Assembly (NCBI GenBank): GCA_947505245.1
Contig: CANNIZ010000003.1
Coordinates: 114,024-178,023 of the forward strand
DNA length: 64,000 bases
Direction of reading: 5' to 3'
Origin: Pseudomonadota bacterium
GTDB lineage: Bacteria; Myxococcota_A; UBA796; GCA-2862545
Part shown: in pieces, positions 8,367 through 17,196 of the stretch
How the letters are laid out: every line of letters begins with the position of its first letter
Position numbering within the stretch: position 1 is the first letter of the stretch
The notes under the pieces: model-generated
Databases searched by the model: none
Told to the model about the DNA's origin: nothing
What the model saw: only the letters and a program-made list of their open reading frames with translations
Made by a program: the position numbers and the translations under genes

Positions 8367-11204
8367 CTACGGCAGCTCGGTGTTGTTGTAGAGCGCGGTG
8401 ACCTCGACCGGGTCGATCGCCCGGTCGTAGATGCGGACCTGGTCCGTCCACCCGTCGAACCCGTATTCTGCGCAGCACTCGCGATCGCCGAGGTGGATCG
8501 GCCCGCTGTCCGCCGCGATCGGCGTGCCCGGTGCCGTGCGATCGGTGTCGCGCAGGACGCCGTCGACGTACAGTCGCTTCACGCCGCTTGCAGCGTCGTA
8601 GGTGCCGACGAAGTGATGCCACGCCTCGGGGTTCGGCACGGCGTAGCAGGTGTCGTACATCCAGCCTGGGTTCGAGACGATGAAGCACACGTTATTCGAG
8701 TTCACCGTCGCCGTGCCGAGGATGAAGGAGCTGTACTTGCTCACCATCTGCCACACGCCGTTGTACTGGCCGAAGCTGTTGGACTTGATCCAGGCCGAGA
8801 CGGCGATGCTAGCCGTCGGGTTGATGCTCGGGATCTCGGCGTAGCTGTTGGTCGCCAAGGCCGTACCGGTACCGAACGTGCGCAGCGCGCTACCGACGTG
8901 GCCGTTGGCCTGGAGGGTCGCGGTGAGCTTTGGCACGGCGTCCTTGCCGTTTCCGCTTACGTCCGAGTAGTTCCCGTCGAAGTTCCACGCTCCCAGGAGG
9001 TTCGGCGACGCGCGGCGGACCCAGATCTTCGCCTGGCCTGGCGCGCTCTTGCCGAGGTTCATGCCCGCGCCCTCGCAGCCAAGCGACATTCCGCCGCCGT
9101 AATAGGCCGGGCTCACGCTGAAGTTCATCGACACCCGGCTGTTCGCCCACGAGCCGTTCGAACCGGCGCCCGAGCAGACGCCCATGCCGCGCCAGTTGAT
9201 CGTGCCGCCCAGCGTGCCGCCGCAGGAGTAGTGGCCGCTGCGCTGGTACCCGCCGAGCTCGATCACGCCCCAACGCGTCGACCCGTAGGTGTAGGCGTCT
9301 CCTTCGGTGTAGTCCTGGAGCAACGGGGTGACCTCGGTGTACCACGGTGCCGTGCCGTTGAGGCGGCATTCAAACTGCATATCACCGCCGTCGGCCGCGA
9401 GGTTCGACCAGGCGATGTGGCCGTTGACCGTGCCGTCGAGCTTTGGCGGTGAGGTGACGGTCTGACCGCCCGCGAGGTTCTGAAGCTGATTGCGCGTCGG
9501 ATCCCAGCTGAACAGCTCCTTGGATGACGCGTAGTCGCCGACCAACGTCCAGCCGCCGCCGTTGCGGGTCATGTCGCAGTACGCCTGGAAGGAGTCGTTC
9601 TGCGACCCACCATGAGGGAACAACCAGTAAAACCCGTCCGCCGTGCCCCACGCCCCGTCGAGGATGTCCTTGCACGATGCGGCGGGGCAGAGCGCCGATT
9701 CGCCCGAGCCAAGGTCGTCTTGCATGAGTGCGTTCGCGTCGTTGCAGTCAGACCCTCCACACGCGAGGTCGGACAGCTTGTCGCCGTCGACGTCGTAGTC
9801 GACGCTGCCGTCGCAGTTGTTGTCGACGTCATTACACGACTTTGCTGCGCCGGGCTTCACGCCGGGGTCGGTGTCGTCGCAGTCTGTTGACGTCGCGGTC
9901 CAGGCGCCCGCGGGCCTCACACAGCCGGTGTAGGCCGTGGCGCCGCCGATCCCGTCACCGTCGGCGTCCGCGTACCACGTCTGCGCGCCGGTGGCGCCTG
10001 CCTCGTCCGCGAGGCCGTCGCAGTCGTTGTCGACGCCGTCGCACGCCTCGATCTTGCCGGGGTAGCGCAGGTTGGAGCCGTCGTCGCAGTCGTCTGGTGC
10101 GGCGACGTAGCCTGCCGGGGCCACACAAGCGTGCTTCACGCTCGCAGTGCCGCCATGACCGTCCGAGTCGGCGTCCACGTACCAGGTCGTGTCCGGGTTG
10201 AGGCTCGCTTTGGCGTCGTCGCAGTCGTCGCGATTGTCGACGTAGCCGACCGGCTGGGCACACTGGACCTTGGTGGTCGACGGCGAGCCGTACGTGTCGA
10301 CGTCCGCGTCCGCGTACCAGACCGTCGTCGGGTTGATCGCCGCGTCCAGATCGTCGCAATCGTCGGCCACCGCAGCGTACCCGGCGGGAGCGGAGCAGGC
10401 CTGGATCGACACGTTCGAGCCTGCGTAGCCGTCCTCGTCGACGTCTGCGTACCACACGTGCTCGTCCGTCGCGTCCTCGTCGATGACCTGGTTGCAGTTC
10501 TGGTCGACGGTGTCGCAGGTCTCGGTCGCACCCGGGTGAATCGTCACGCTCTGGTCGTTGCAGTCGGTGCTGTTCGCGACGAAGCCGTCCGGGGGAGCGT
10601 CGCAGGCCTTCTCGATGCTGGCCGCATCGCCGTAGCCATCGACGTCGGTGTCTGCGTAGAACGTGGTCGCGTCCACCGCGTTCTTGTCGGTATCGCCGTC
10701 GCAGTTATTGTCGTCGCCGTCGCAGATCTCGGTCGCCACGGGGCTGATCGCCGCGTCCTTGTCGTCGCAGTCCTTGCAGGCCGCGAAGCCATCGTTGTCA
10801 GCGTCGACGAGCCCGCCCGAACCGTCGCAGTTGTAGTCGTTCGGATCGGTGCAATCCGTCTCGTCAGCGTCGGGGTGGTAGAGCGGGTCCGCGTCGTCGC
10901 AGTCGTCGTTCGACGCGACGAAGCCCGGCGGAGCGGTGCACGCCGTCGTAGGGCTTCCAGCGCCGCCCGAGCCATCGCCGTCACCGTCGGCGTAGAACGT
11001 CTTCGCGTCCGTCGCGCTCTCGTCGATCAGGCCGTTGCAGTTGTCGTCAACGGTGTTGCAGGTCTCGGTCGCTGCGTGGTTGATGTCGGCGTTGGCATCG
11101 TCGCAGTCGACGCCGGCGACGTCGCCGTCCTCGTCTTCGTCGGTGACGCCTTTGCGACATGCAATGAGAGCCAGGCTCAATAACAACGCAGATACAATAC
11201 GCAT
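8367..11204 (-). CDS. MopE-repeat / fibrinogen-like / LamG surface lipoprotein
   Basis: About 945 residues. ATG 11204 begins MRIVSALLLSLALIACRKG, a clear lipoprotein signal (LIAC), with GGGAGG upstream. Residues ~20-530 hold about a dozen MopE-type (PF11617-like) units of the form D-x-D-x-DG...DCDD...P-x-A-x-E-x-C-x-x-x-D-x-NC-x-G, rich in Asp and Cys and probably metal-binding. Next comes a fibrinogen-C-like region (GFYWLFPHGG, YCDMTRNGGGWTLVG) and a C-terminal concanavalin/LamG-like domain (GAWNFDGN, AWHHFVGTYDAASG, GWTDQVRIYDRAI). Likely exposed on the cell surface for adhesion or carbohydrate binding; the ligand is unknown. Confidence 0.85.
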   Translation of the reverse strand: MRIVSALLLSLALIACRKGVTDEDEDGDVAGVDCDDANADINHAATETCNTVDDNCNGLIDESATDAKTFYADGDGDGSGGAGSPTTACTAPPGFVASNDDCDDADPLYHPDADETDCTDPNDYNCDGSGGLVDADNDGFAACKDCDDKDAAISPVATEICDGDDNNCDGDTDKNAVDATTFYADTDVDGYGDAASIEKACDAPPDGFVANSTDCNDQSVTIHPGATETCDTVDQNCNQVIDEDATDEHVWYADVDEDGYAGSNVSIQACSAPAGYAAVADDCDDLDAAINPTTVWYADADVDTYGSPSTTKVQCAQPVGYVDNRDDCDDAKASLNPDTTWYVDADSDGHGGTASVKHACVAPAGYVAAPDDCDDGSNLRYPGKIEACDGVDNDCDGLADEAGATGAQTWYADADGDGIGGATAYTGCVRPAGAWTATSTDCDDTDPGVKPGAAKSCNDVDNNCDGSVDYDVDGDKLSDLACGGSDCNDANALMQDDLGSGESALCPAASCKDILDGAWGTADGFYWLFPHGGSQNDSFQAYCDMTRNGGGWTLVGDYASSKELFSWDPTRNQLQNLAGGQTVTSPPKLDGTVNGHIAWSNLAADGGDMQFECRLNGTAPWYTEVTPLLQDYTEGDAYTYGSTRWGVIELGGYQRSGHYSCGGTLGGTINWRGMGVCSGAGSNGSWANSRVSMNFSVSPAYYGGGMSLGCEGAGMNLGKSAPGQAKIWVRRASPNLLGAWNFDGNYSDVSGNGKDAVPKLTATLQANGHVGSALRTFGTGTALATNSYAEIPSINPTASIAVSAWIKSNSFGQYNGVWQMVSKYSSFILGTATVNSNNVCFIVSNPGWMYDTCYAVPNPEAWHHFVGTYDAASGVKRLYVDGVLRDTDRTAPGTPIAADSGPIHLGDRECCAEYGFDGWTDQVRIYDRAIDPVEVTALYNNTELP
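9700..11145 (-). repeat. Tandem MopE-type Asp/Cys coding repeats
   Basis: The DNA encodes successive units of about 35-45 codons, each with an aspartate-rich D-x-D-x-DG loop and conserved cysteine pairs (for example ETCNTVDDNCNGLIDE and EICDGDDNNCDGDTD). The repeats are diverged at DNA level, so they are old rather than freshly amplified. Confidence 0.8.
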
Positions 11205-11293
11205 TTGAGGTTCCCTCCCCGAGAACGCCGGCACTGTAGCCCAAGCGCCGGCCGGGCGGCCACGGGTTAGGGTGCAAACACTGGGGGTTTGCG

Positions 11294-12250
11294 ATGAGCC
11301 GCAATGACGTTCATGCCTATGGGCTGCAGATCTTCCACTCACAGAAGTACTTCGCAGACCTCGGCGAACACATCATGCCGATCCGCAAGTTCCAGCTCGT
11401 GCGCGACGCGATCGCGGCCTCCGGCACGCCCGTGCGCCTCGCCGAGCCCGAGCGCGTGAGCGACGAAGACCTCCTTCGCGTGCACACGCCCGAGTACCTG
11501 CGCGCGATCGCCACCGGGGAGCCGGCCGCGCTCGCGTCGTCGCAGAAGTTCCCGTGGTCCGCGGCGCTCGGCGAGGCCGTGCGGTGGACGAACGGCGGCT
11601 GCATCGCCGCCCTCGGCGCGGCGCTGGACGACGGCATCGCCGGCAACCTCGCGAGCGGCTTCCACCACAGCCACGGCCCCCACGGCGAGGGCTTCTGCAC
11701 GTTCAACGGCCTCGTCGTCGCGATGGAGCGCCTCAAGGCCGACGGTCGCCTCGGGCGAGGGCTCATCCTGGACATGGACCTTCACTACGGCAACGGCACG
11801 GCGAGCCTGCTCGCGACGCGCCCGTGGCTGTTCCAGCTGTCGATCTACGGGAACTGGTACAAGCAGAACCTCGCGTACCGCGACGTCACCCAGGAGCGCG
11901 CTCCCGACACGTTCAACGCGAAGAGCGTGCCCGTCCCCGCCGGCTCCAAGGGCCAGGAATACGTCGGCCTGCTCGCGGCGCACCTCCCGAAGCTCGTCGA
12001 TGAGGCCCGTCCGGACGTGTTGTTCTACCAGGCGGGTGCGGACCCCTACCGCGAAGACCCCTACTCCCCGCTCGACCTCGGGCATGACGACCTGCGGGCC
12101 CGCGACGCGTTCGTGTTCGAGTTCTGCAAGCGGCGCGGCCTGCCCGTCGCGTACGTGCTCGCGGGCGGGTACACAAAAGACGTCTCCAAGGTCGTCGAGG
12201 TGCACGTGAACACGTTCCGCGCGGCCTCATCCGTATTCGGCAACCGCTGA
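11294..12250 (+). CDS. Histone deacetylase family protein
   Basis: Zinc-dependent deacetylase fold (HDAC/acetoin-utilisation/acetylpolyamine hydrolase superfamily), 318 residues. Visible motifs: FHHSHGPHGEGFCTFNG (paired active-site His, charge relay), LDMDLHYGNGT (zinc-binding Asp and His), QAGADPYREDPYS (second zinc Asp) and the C-terminal LAGGY loop with its conserved Gly-Gly-Tyr. In bacteria these enzymes deacetylate acetylpolyamines, acetyl-lysine or small amides; the natural substrate is not given by sequence. A 78-residue unknown gene and a FUSC-like transporter follow on the same strand. Confidence 0.88.
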   Translation: MSRNDVHAYGLQIFHSQKYFADLGEHIMPIRKFQLVRDAIAASGTPVRLAEPERVSDEDLLRVHTPEYLRAIATGEPAALASSQKFPWSAALGEAVRWTNGGCIAALGAALDDGIAGNLASGFHHSHGPHGEGFCTFNGLVVAMERLKADGRLGRGLILDMDLHYGNGTASLLATRPWLFQLSIYGNWYKQNLAYRDVTQERAPDTFNAKSVPVPAGSKGQEYVGLLAAHLPKLVDEARPDVLFYQAGADPYREDPYSPLDLGHDDLRARDAFVFEFCKRRGLPVAYVLAGGYTKDVSKVVEVHVNTFRAASSVFGNR

Positions 12251-12303
12251 AGGGACTCGCCGGCACCGCACTCGGGGAGTACGTGGGACCACCTGGAGCG
12301 TCC

Positions 12304-12540
12304 ATGTCCTACGACAACGTCACGATCTACCTGCGCCAGCCCTTGTTCTCCTTGCCCGGAGACGCGGCTCACGTGCCGTCGAACGGCGTGATCCTCGAGG
12401 GAGCGATCGTCGACGACAAGTCGAACCCCGTCATCAAGGTGGCGCGGTTCCTCGACGAGCGCGGCCGCGTCGTGTCCGAGAAGGAAGTCGTGCTGATCAT
12501 CCCCTGGTCGAAGATCGACCACATGAAAGTCACGGGCTGA
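12304..12540 (+). CDS. Small conserved-looking unknown protein
   Basis: A 78-residue protein starting MSYDNVTIYLRQPLF. The start at 12304 has a GGAG motif 6 bases ahead; 12283 would add seven residues without a ribosome site. Predicted mostly beta, with a GVILEGAIVDDKSNPVIKVA hairpin and a final WSKIDHMKVTG strand. No family recognised and no membrane segment. The next gene starts 3 bases after its stop, so the two are probably cotranscribed. Confidence 0.7.
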   Translation: MSYDNVTIYLRQPLFSLPGDAAHVPSNGVILEGAIVDDKSNPVIKVARFLDERGRVVSEKEVVLIIPWSKIDHMKVTG

Positions 12541-12543
12541 TGC

Positions 12544-13410
12544 GTGCCGGCTCCGCGCGTCCCCGTCCTCGGTAGTCCGGGGTTCGTCGCGGGAAAGGCA
12601 GGCCTCGCCTCCGGCGTGGCGCTCGCCGTGTGCGCGCTGGCAGGCAACGAAGACCACGTCTCCGCCGCGTTCGTCGCGGTCGTGTGCGTATCGCCCACCG
12701 TGTTGATCGGGTTCCGGCGCGCCTTGTCACAGCTCCTCGGGAGCGCGCTCGGCGGCGTGTTCGGAGCTGGCGCCCTGCAGCTCGGGATCCCCGCCGACGT
12801 CGGGATCCCGCTCGCCGTCACCGGCGCCGTCTACACCGCGCTGCGCGCCGGCCTCGGGCCCAGCTGGGTGGTGGCGGCGTTCACCGCGCTGTTCGTCCAG
12901 GCGGTGCCGCGCGGCGTGCCGACCCATACGCTCGGGGTTCGCATGGAGGCCGTGGCGATCGCGGTGCTCGCAGCCACCGTCGTGAACGTCGTCGTGTCGG
13001 GGTGGAGCTACCGCACCCTGTTCGACAAGCGGCTCGCGAAGCTCGAGGGCTACGTCCATGACGTGCTCGCCTGGTCCGCGTCCGCCGGTCCGAGCGCGTA
13101 CCAGCCCGCGTTCGCGCTCATCACCACCCTGGACGAAGAGCTCGCACACGCCGTGGAAGAGCTCGAGTGGCGGCGGTCCACCGATCTGGGCCACGTGCGG
13201 AACATTCGCGCGCGCGTCGCGTCGCTCCGGCATCTCCTCCACGTGGCGCTCGACCTGTACGCGCGGTCGAGCGAGGCCGGGCTTGCAGAGACCGACGCCG
13301 CCGACGTCATCCGGTGGGCCGCCACCGGCCAGGGCGAGCCGCCGCTCGGCCCGGCGCCGCTCGGCGAGGCACGCGAGCGGTTGATCGCCGCCCGCCGGGC
13401 GCTCGGCTGA
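12544..13410 (+). CDS. FUSC / aromatic-acid-exporter-like membrane protein
   Basis: 288 residues. The first ~165 form five to six hydrophobic segments typical of the N-terminal half of FUSC/ArAE-type proteins (alternating GKAGLASGVALAVCALAG, VAVVCVSPTVLIGF, LLGSALGGVFGAGALQL); the rest is a soluble helical domain with charged heptads (EELAHAVEELEWRR). A single such unit suggests it works as a multimer. GTG start 3 bases after the upstream stop. Export of small organic acids is inferred from the family only. Confidence 0.65.
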   Translation: MPAPRVPVLGSPGFVAGKAGLASGVALAVCALAGNEDHVSAAFVAVVCVSPTVLIGFRRALSQLLGSALGGVFGAGALQLGIPADVGIPLAVTGAVYTALRAGLGPSWVVAAFTALFVQAVPRGVPTHTLGVRMEAVAIAVLAATVVNVVVSGWSYRTLFDKRLAKLEGYVHDVLAWSASAGPSAYQPAFALITTLDEELAHAVEELEWRRSTDLGHVRNIRARVASLRHLLHVALDLYARSSEAGLAETDAADVIRWAATGQGEPPLGPAPLGEARERLIAARRALG

Positions 13411-13413
13411 CGT

Positions 13414-15732
13414 CTATTTGCAGCTCGCAGTCGTCCCCGTGAACGTACACTTTAGAGACTGCCCGCCCCGCACCGGGCGGAACTTGGCCGGTATGCCCCC
13501 GGTGAACTGCACCTCGCAGTCCTCCCCCGTGGGCACGCCCGCCGCTGTCGCGCTGCCACCCGAGAACGTCGCCTTCTGCGAGAACCCGCTGCCGGCACAG
13601 CGTACGATGAGTCCCGCCACGGGGTCCGACGCGGGCACGGTGATCGACAGCGCCGCGTTGGCCGCGGGCTTGGGCTTGGGCTTCTCCGTCGGGGCGGCCA
13701 CGACCTCGCCGACCGGTTTTGGCTTGGGCTTTGGCTTTGGCTTCTCGGTGATGACCGGGTCGACCTCCTTCTCGGCGGGCTCATCATCTTCGAAGGTTGG
13801 CTTCTTTGGCGGGTTGTCTCCGCCTTCGTCGACCTCGGAGACCTCCTCCTTCTGGCCCCCGTAGTACGCGACCGCGCCGATGCCGAGCACGGCGAGCACC
13901 ATCGCGCCGAAGAACATCCCGAAGATCAGCAGCAACACGACGAACACGCGCGCGCTCGACGCCCGCGACTCGTCCTCGGGAACGCCGCCGATCTGCGCCC
14001 CGCCCGCCACTGCGAACGGCGTCCCAGCGTTGGACATTCCGCCGCCGCCGGCGATCGGCCCGGACGCGATCGGTCCGCCGATCATGCCGCCGCCGCCCAT
14101 GCCGATCATCCCGCCACCACCACCACCGGACGGGCCCGGCAGCGGCGCGATGCCCACGGCCCCGCCGGGGAGCGCGCGACCACCGGCGCCGCCCGCCTCG
14201 GCGGGTTCGTTCTTTGGCTTCTTCTTGGCGGGGATCGCGAAGAACTGCGTCGCCGATTTTGCGGGCTTGGCGCCCACCGCGTCGATGTCTTCGTCCTCAG
14301 CGTCCTCCTCCTTGAGCGCCTCCATCGACAACATGCCGGTCTCTTTGCCGGTCTTTGCGGACGGCTTGCTGCCCTTCGCCTTCTTTGGCGACGACGACAG
14401 GGCGCCGTCGTCTGCCTTGCGCGCGGCCGACGGTGCCGGCGGACCGCCCGGACGGGGCGCGGGAGGGGCCGCCGGGCCACCTGGACGAGGCGGCATGCCC
14501 GGAGGGCCCGCGGCCGCGGGCGCGGCGCCGGGACGCGGTGGACCGCCGGGGCGCGGTGGACCGCCGGGCGCAGGGGGGCCACCCGGACGCGGCGGGCCTC
14601 CGGGACGCGGCGGGCCGGGCGGACCTGACATCGCTGCCGGGCCACCCGGACGCGGCGGACCTCCGGGACCGGGGGGACCAGGAGGGGCGCCGGCAGGGCC
14701 AGGGGGACCACCGGGACGGGGAGGCGACGCTGGCTTCGACATTTCTCGTCCTTGTCCTTGGTCAGCTTGGGGAAGCTCGGGCAGTTTGCGGATGTCCTTG
14801 AAGAAATAATCGCAGAATTCGTTGAGGTACGCGCCCCTGTCTTTCGACAACTGGCTTCGAAGGTCGAGCATCAGCTCGTGCCCGCTCTCGTACCGAGCGC
14901 GCGGATTGGCCTGCAAGCAGCGCGCGACGATGGGCGCCGGACCCGGCACCTTGGCCTCGAGCTCGCGGATGGCCCTTGTCAGGTCGGCCTTCTCGATCTG
15001 GCGCATCACCTCCGCGATGGCGTCCTTCAATCCCTGAGCCCCGCGGGCCGGATCCGGTTCCGGAATCCGGTAGGCGGGCTTCTCCATCCACAGCTCGTAC
15101 AGGACGAGCCCGAGCGCGAACAGGTCCGTGCGGTGGTCGATCTGCTTTGAAAGCGCCTGCTCAGGCGCCATGTACAGCGGCGTGCCCTGGGGTCGCTTGT
15201 CTTCCTTGCGCGCCGACGCGATCTTCGCGAGGCCGAAGTCCAGGACCTTCACCTCACCCTGCGGGGTGATCATCACGTTCTCGGGCTTGATGTCCCGGTG
15301 AACCAGCTGCAGCGAGTCGCCCCCTTTGCCCGGCGTCGAAAACGCCTGGTAGAGGCAGTCCGAGACCTCGCAGCCGATCTCGACCACCGCCTCGACGAAG
15401 ATGTGCTCGCGCTTGGCGATGCACGCGTCCAGCACCTCGCGCAGAGTGGAGCCGTGGACGTACTCCATGACGACAGCGGCTTCGTCATCGAGGAATTCGT
15501 ACACCTTGCAGATCGAGCGGTGGCGCACCTGGTCGAGCAGCTCGAACTCGCGCCGCAACGTCTCCAGCGCGTGTGCGTCACCAGGGTTCTTGAGCTTCTT
15601 GATCGCCACCTTCCGGCGGCGCGGGCCCGAAACGCCCTTGCCGGGGATCTCGCCCTCTGCGAGCCAGACGGTGCCGAAGTGGCCGGAGCCGAGCTCCTTG
15701 TCGACCTCGTAGTGACCGATATAGCGCGCCAC
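13414..15732 (-). CDS. Transmembrane Ser/Thr protein kinase, Pro/Gly-rich linker
   Basis: 772 residues. An N-terminal intact Hanks kinase domain (residues ~8-290) has GSGHFG loop, VAIKK (Lys45), LVHRDIKPEN (Asp147), VLDFG (Asp165) and MAPEQ. Residues ~330-470 are a repetitive Pro-Gly-Arg linker. One transmembrane helix lies near 594-624, followed by a KPKPKPKP spacer that could cross the cell wall layer and a small C-terminal domain ending K-C-T-F-T-G-T-T-A-S-C, similar to the end of the second kinase in this locus. GTG start immediately follows the VWA gene stop (TAG-GTG). It probably senses an envelope signal and phosphorylates cytoplasmic FHA partners. Confidence 0.92.
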   Translation of the reverse strand: MARYIGHYEVDKELGSGHFGTVWLAEGEIPGKGVSGPRRRKVAIKKLKNPGDAHALETLRREFELLDQVRHRSICKVYEFLDDEAAVVMEYVHGSTLREVLDACIAKREHIFVEAVVEIGCEVSDCLYQAFSTPGKGGDSLQLVHRDIKPENVMITPQGEVKVLDFGLAKIASARKEDKRPQGTPLYMAPEQALSKQIDHRTDLFALGLVLYELWMEKPAYRIPEPDPARGAQGLKDAIAEVMRQIEKADLTRAIRELEAKVPGPAPIVARCLQANPRARYESGHELMLDLRSQLSKDRGAYLNEFCDYFFKDIRKLPELPQADQGQGREMSKPASPPRPGGPPGPAGAPPGPPGPGGPPRPGGPAAMSGPPGPPRPGGPPRPGGPPAPGGPPRPGGPPRPGAAPAAAGPPGMPPRPGGPAAPPAPRPGGPPAPSAARKADDGALSSSPKKAKGSKPSAKTGKETGMLSMEALKEEDAEDEDIDAVGAKPAKSATQFFAIPAKKKPKNEPAEAGGAGGRALPGGAVGIAPLPGPSGGGGGGMIGMGGGGMIGGPIASGPIAGGGGMSNAGTPFAVAGGAQIGGVPEDESRASSARVFVVLLLIFGMFFGAMVLAVLGIGAVAYYGGQKEEVSEVDEGGDNPPKKPTFEDDEPAEKEVDPVITEKPKPKPKPKPVGEVVAAPTEKPKPKPAANAALSITVPASDPVAGLIVRCAGSGFSQKATFSGGSATAAGVPTGEDCEVQFTGGIPAKFRPVRGGQSLKCTFTGTTASCK
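14430..14740 (-). repeat. Pro-Gly-rich linker coding repeat
   Basis: A quasi-tandem stretch encoding repeated PGGPPRPGGP-like units within the kinase gene. High internal similarity makes it prone to length variation and assembly collapse. Confidence 0.7.
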
Positions 15733-17196
15733 CTACTTTTCCTTCGCGCGCCGCAACAACGCGCGCTTGGCGTTGAACCAGGCCGGGCCCACGAACCGCA
15801 GCGTGGCGAGCGACCCGAGCATCATCAACAGCGGCCCGAGCGCCATACGGAACGGCGAAACCACGAACCACCGTTCATCTTCAGGAACCGTCCCCGTGGG
15901 CGCGTCGAGCCACGGGCTCGGCAGGAATTTGACGGTCGCCTGGCCCTGGGTACCGCCCTTCAGGCGGATCAGCGCGTCGAACGAGCGCCGCGAGAGGTAC
16001 GGGTTCTGCTCGGCGTACACCGTGTACCACTCGTATTTCTTCGCCGCCGTCTTGAGGAAGACCTCGGCAAGCCCCTTCTCGTCGCGGCGAACGAAGCTCT
16101 CGCCACCGCCCGCCTGGGCCATGTAGTACAGCGACTGGTTGTCGATGCCCTGCAGTTCGAGGTCACCGTTGATGGTCTGCTTCGAGTAGTCGGTGTTGTC
16201 GTTCGTACACAGCAGCGCCTCGCTGATCGCGTCGCTGCCCCCCGGCGGCGGCTTGAACCCGGGGTTGAGCGCGGTGCCGAGTCCGATGGTGAACACGCGC
16301 ATACGGACCTTGCCGCCCTTGGCGATGGCGCGCTGGATGACGTCGAGCGACTCGACCAGCCGCGGCACGTTGTCCGCGCAAACGTCAGCGCCCTTGATGT
16401 TGTTGAACCCGTCCGTGAGCAGGACGATGGTGGGTTCGGCCGAAGACGCCGCGAGGAAGCTGCGGATCTTCTCGGCTTCGAGCAGCTTCGTGGCCGACTT
16501 GGTCACCGCCTCGTAGACGTGCGAGAACCCTGCTTTACCCTTGTTCTCGAGCTTGTCCTCGATCATCTGCTTGTAGTCTTTCTGGCGCTCGATCACGACC
16601 GCCTCGGTCATCGGGTCCTTCCCGTCGATGGTCTCGAGGCCCTCCGAGAAGCGCAGCAGCAGCACGCCGTTGTGTTTGCCCTCCTGACCCTTCGGCAGGA
16701 ACGAGTCCATCACCTGCTTGTCGAGCAGCGCCGTCTTGACCTTCTTGATGCCGCCCGTCGAGTAGATCGACGCCGAGCCGTCGAGCACCAGGATGAACAG
16801 CTGAGACGCCCCCTTTGGATCGTGGGGGATCAGGTCCCATTCGTCAGGCTTGGCCCGCACCCCCATGAGGGCGAGATCGACGGACTCTTGATTGAGCGAC
16901 AGCGGCACGGGCGCGTCGCCCTTCGTATCCCTCAGCATGAACGAGAAGCGCACCTGCCCGCGGCCACGATCGACGGCCGGAACACAGAGGTCCTTGTCCT
17001 TTTCGTCGACCCACGACTCGTTCTGGCAGTCGTCCCGGTTCGCGAAGATCTTGACGTTGACGTCGGCCCTGGCGTTGTCGCTCGTCTCGGGGTGGGAGAT
17101 CAGCCAGGTGCTGTTCTCGATCGGGTAGGGGCCGACGGCGTACCCCTCGCAGCCCGAGAGCGCTGCCAGCAGGGCGATCATGGAGGCACGCATCAT
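15733..17196 (-). CDS. VWA-domain lipoprotein with C-terminal membrane helix
   Basis: 487 residues. Begins MMRASMIALLAALSGCEG, a lipoprotein-type signal. The von Willebrand A fold has an intact MIDAS: LDGSAS (DxSxS, residues 139-143) and a later LLTDGFNN Asp. A hydrophobic helix (PFRMALGPLLMMLGSLATL) near residues 445-465 and a basic tail (AKRALLRRAKEK) anchor the C-terminus. The ATG overlaps the stop of the upstream membrane protein (ATGA), and the kinase gene follows directly, so the three are an operon. A metal-dependent protein-binding role in the periplasm is inferred; bacterial VWA/kinase pairs are often signalling or assembly modules. Confidence 0.85.
   Translation of the reverse strand: MMRASMIALLAALSGCEGYAVGPYPIENSTWLISHPETSDNARADVNVKIFANRDDCQNESWVDEKDKDLCVPAVDRGRGQVRFSFMLRDTKGDAPVPLSLNQESVDLALMGVRAKPDEWDLIPHDPKGASQLFILVLDGSASIYSTGGIKKVKTALLDKQVMDSFLPKGQEGKHNGVLLLRFSEGLETIDGKDPMTEAVVIERQKDYKQMIEDKLENKGKAGFSHVYEAVTKSATKLLEAEKIRSFLAASSAEPTIVLLTDGFNNIKGADVCADNVPRLVESLDVIQRAIAKGGKVRMRVFTIGLGTALNPGFKPPPGGSDAISEALLCTNDNTDYSKQTINGDLELQGIDNQSLYYMAQAGGGESFVRRDEKGLAEVFLKTAAKKYEWYTVYAEQNPYLSRRSFDALIRLKGGTQGQATVKFLPSPWLDAPTGTVPEDERWFVVSPFRMALGPLLMMLGSLATLRFVGPAWFNAKRALLRRAKEK

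Noticed and set aside
9700..11145. CRISPR or other DNA-level repeat array
   Set aside because: The periodicity is at protein level (MopE-type units) with diverged DNA and an uninterrupted reading frame.
11294..12250. Recent acquisition of a eukaryotic histone deacetylase
   Set aside because: Bacterial HDAC-superfamily proteins are common, and base composition matches the neighbours.
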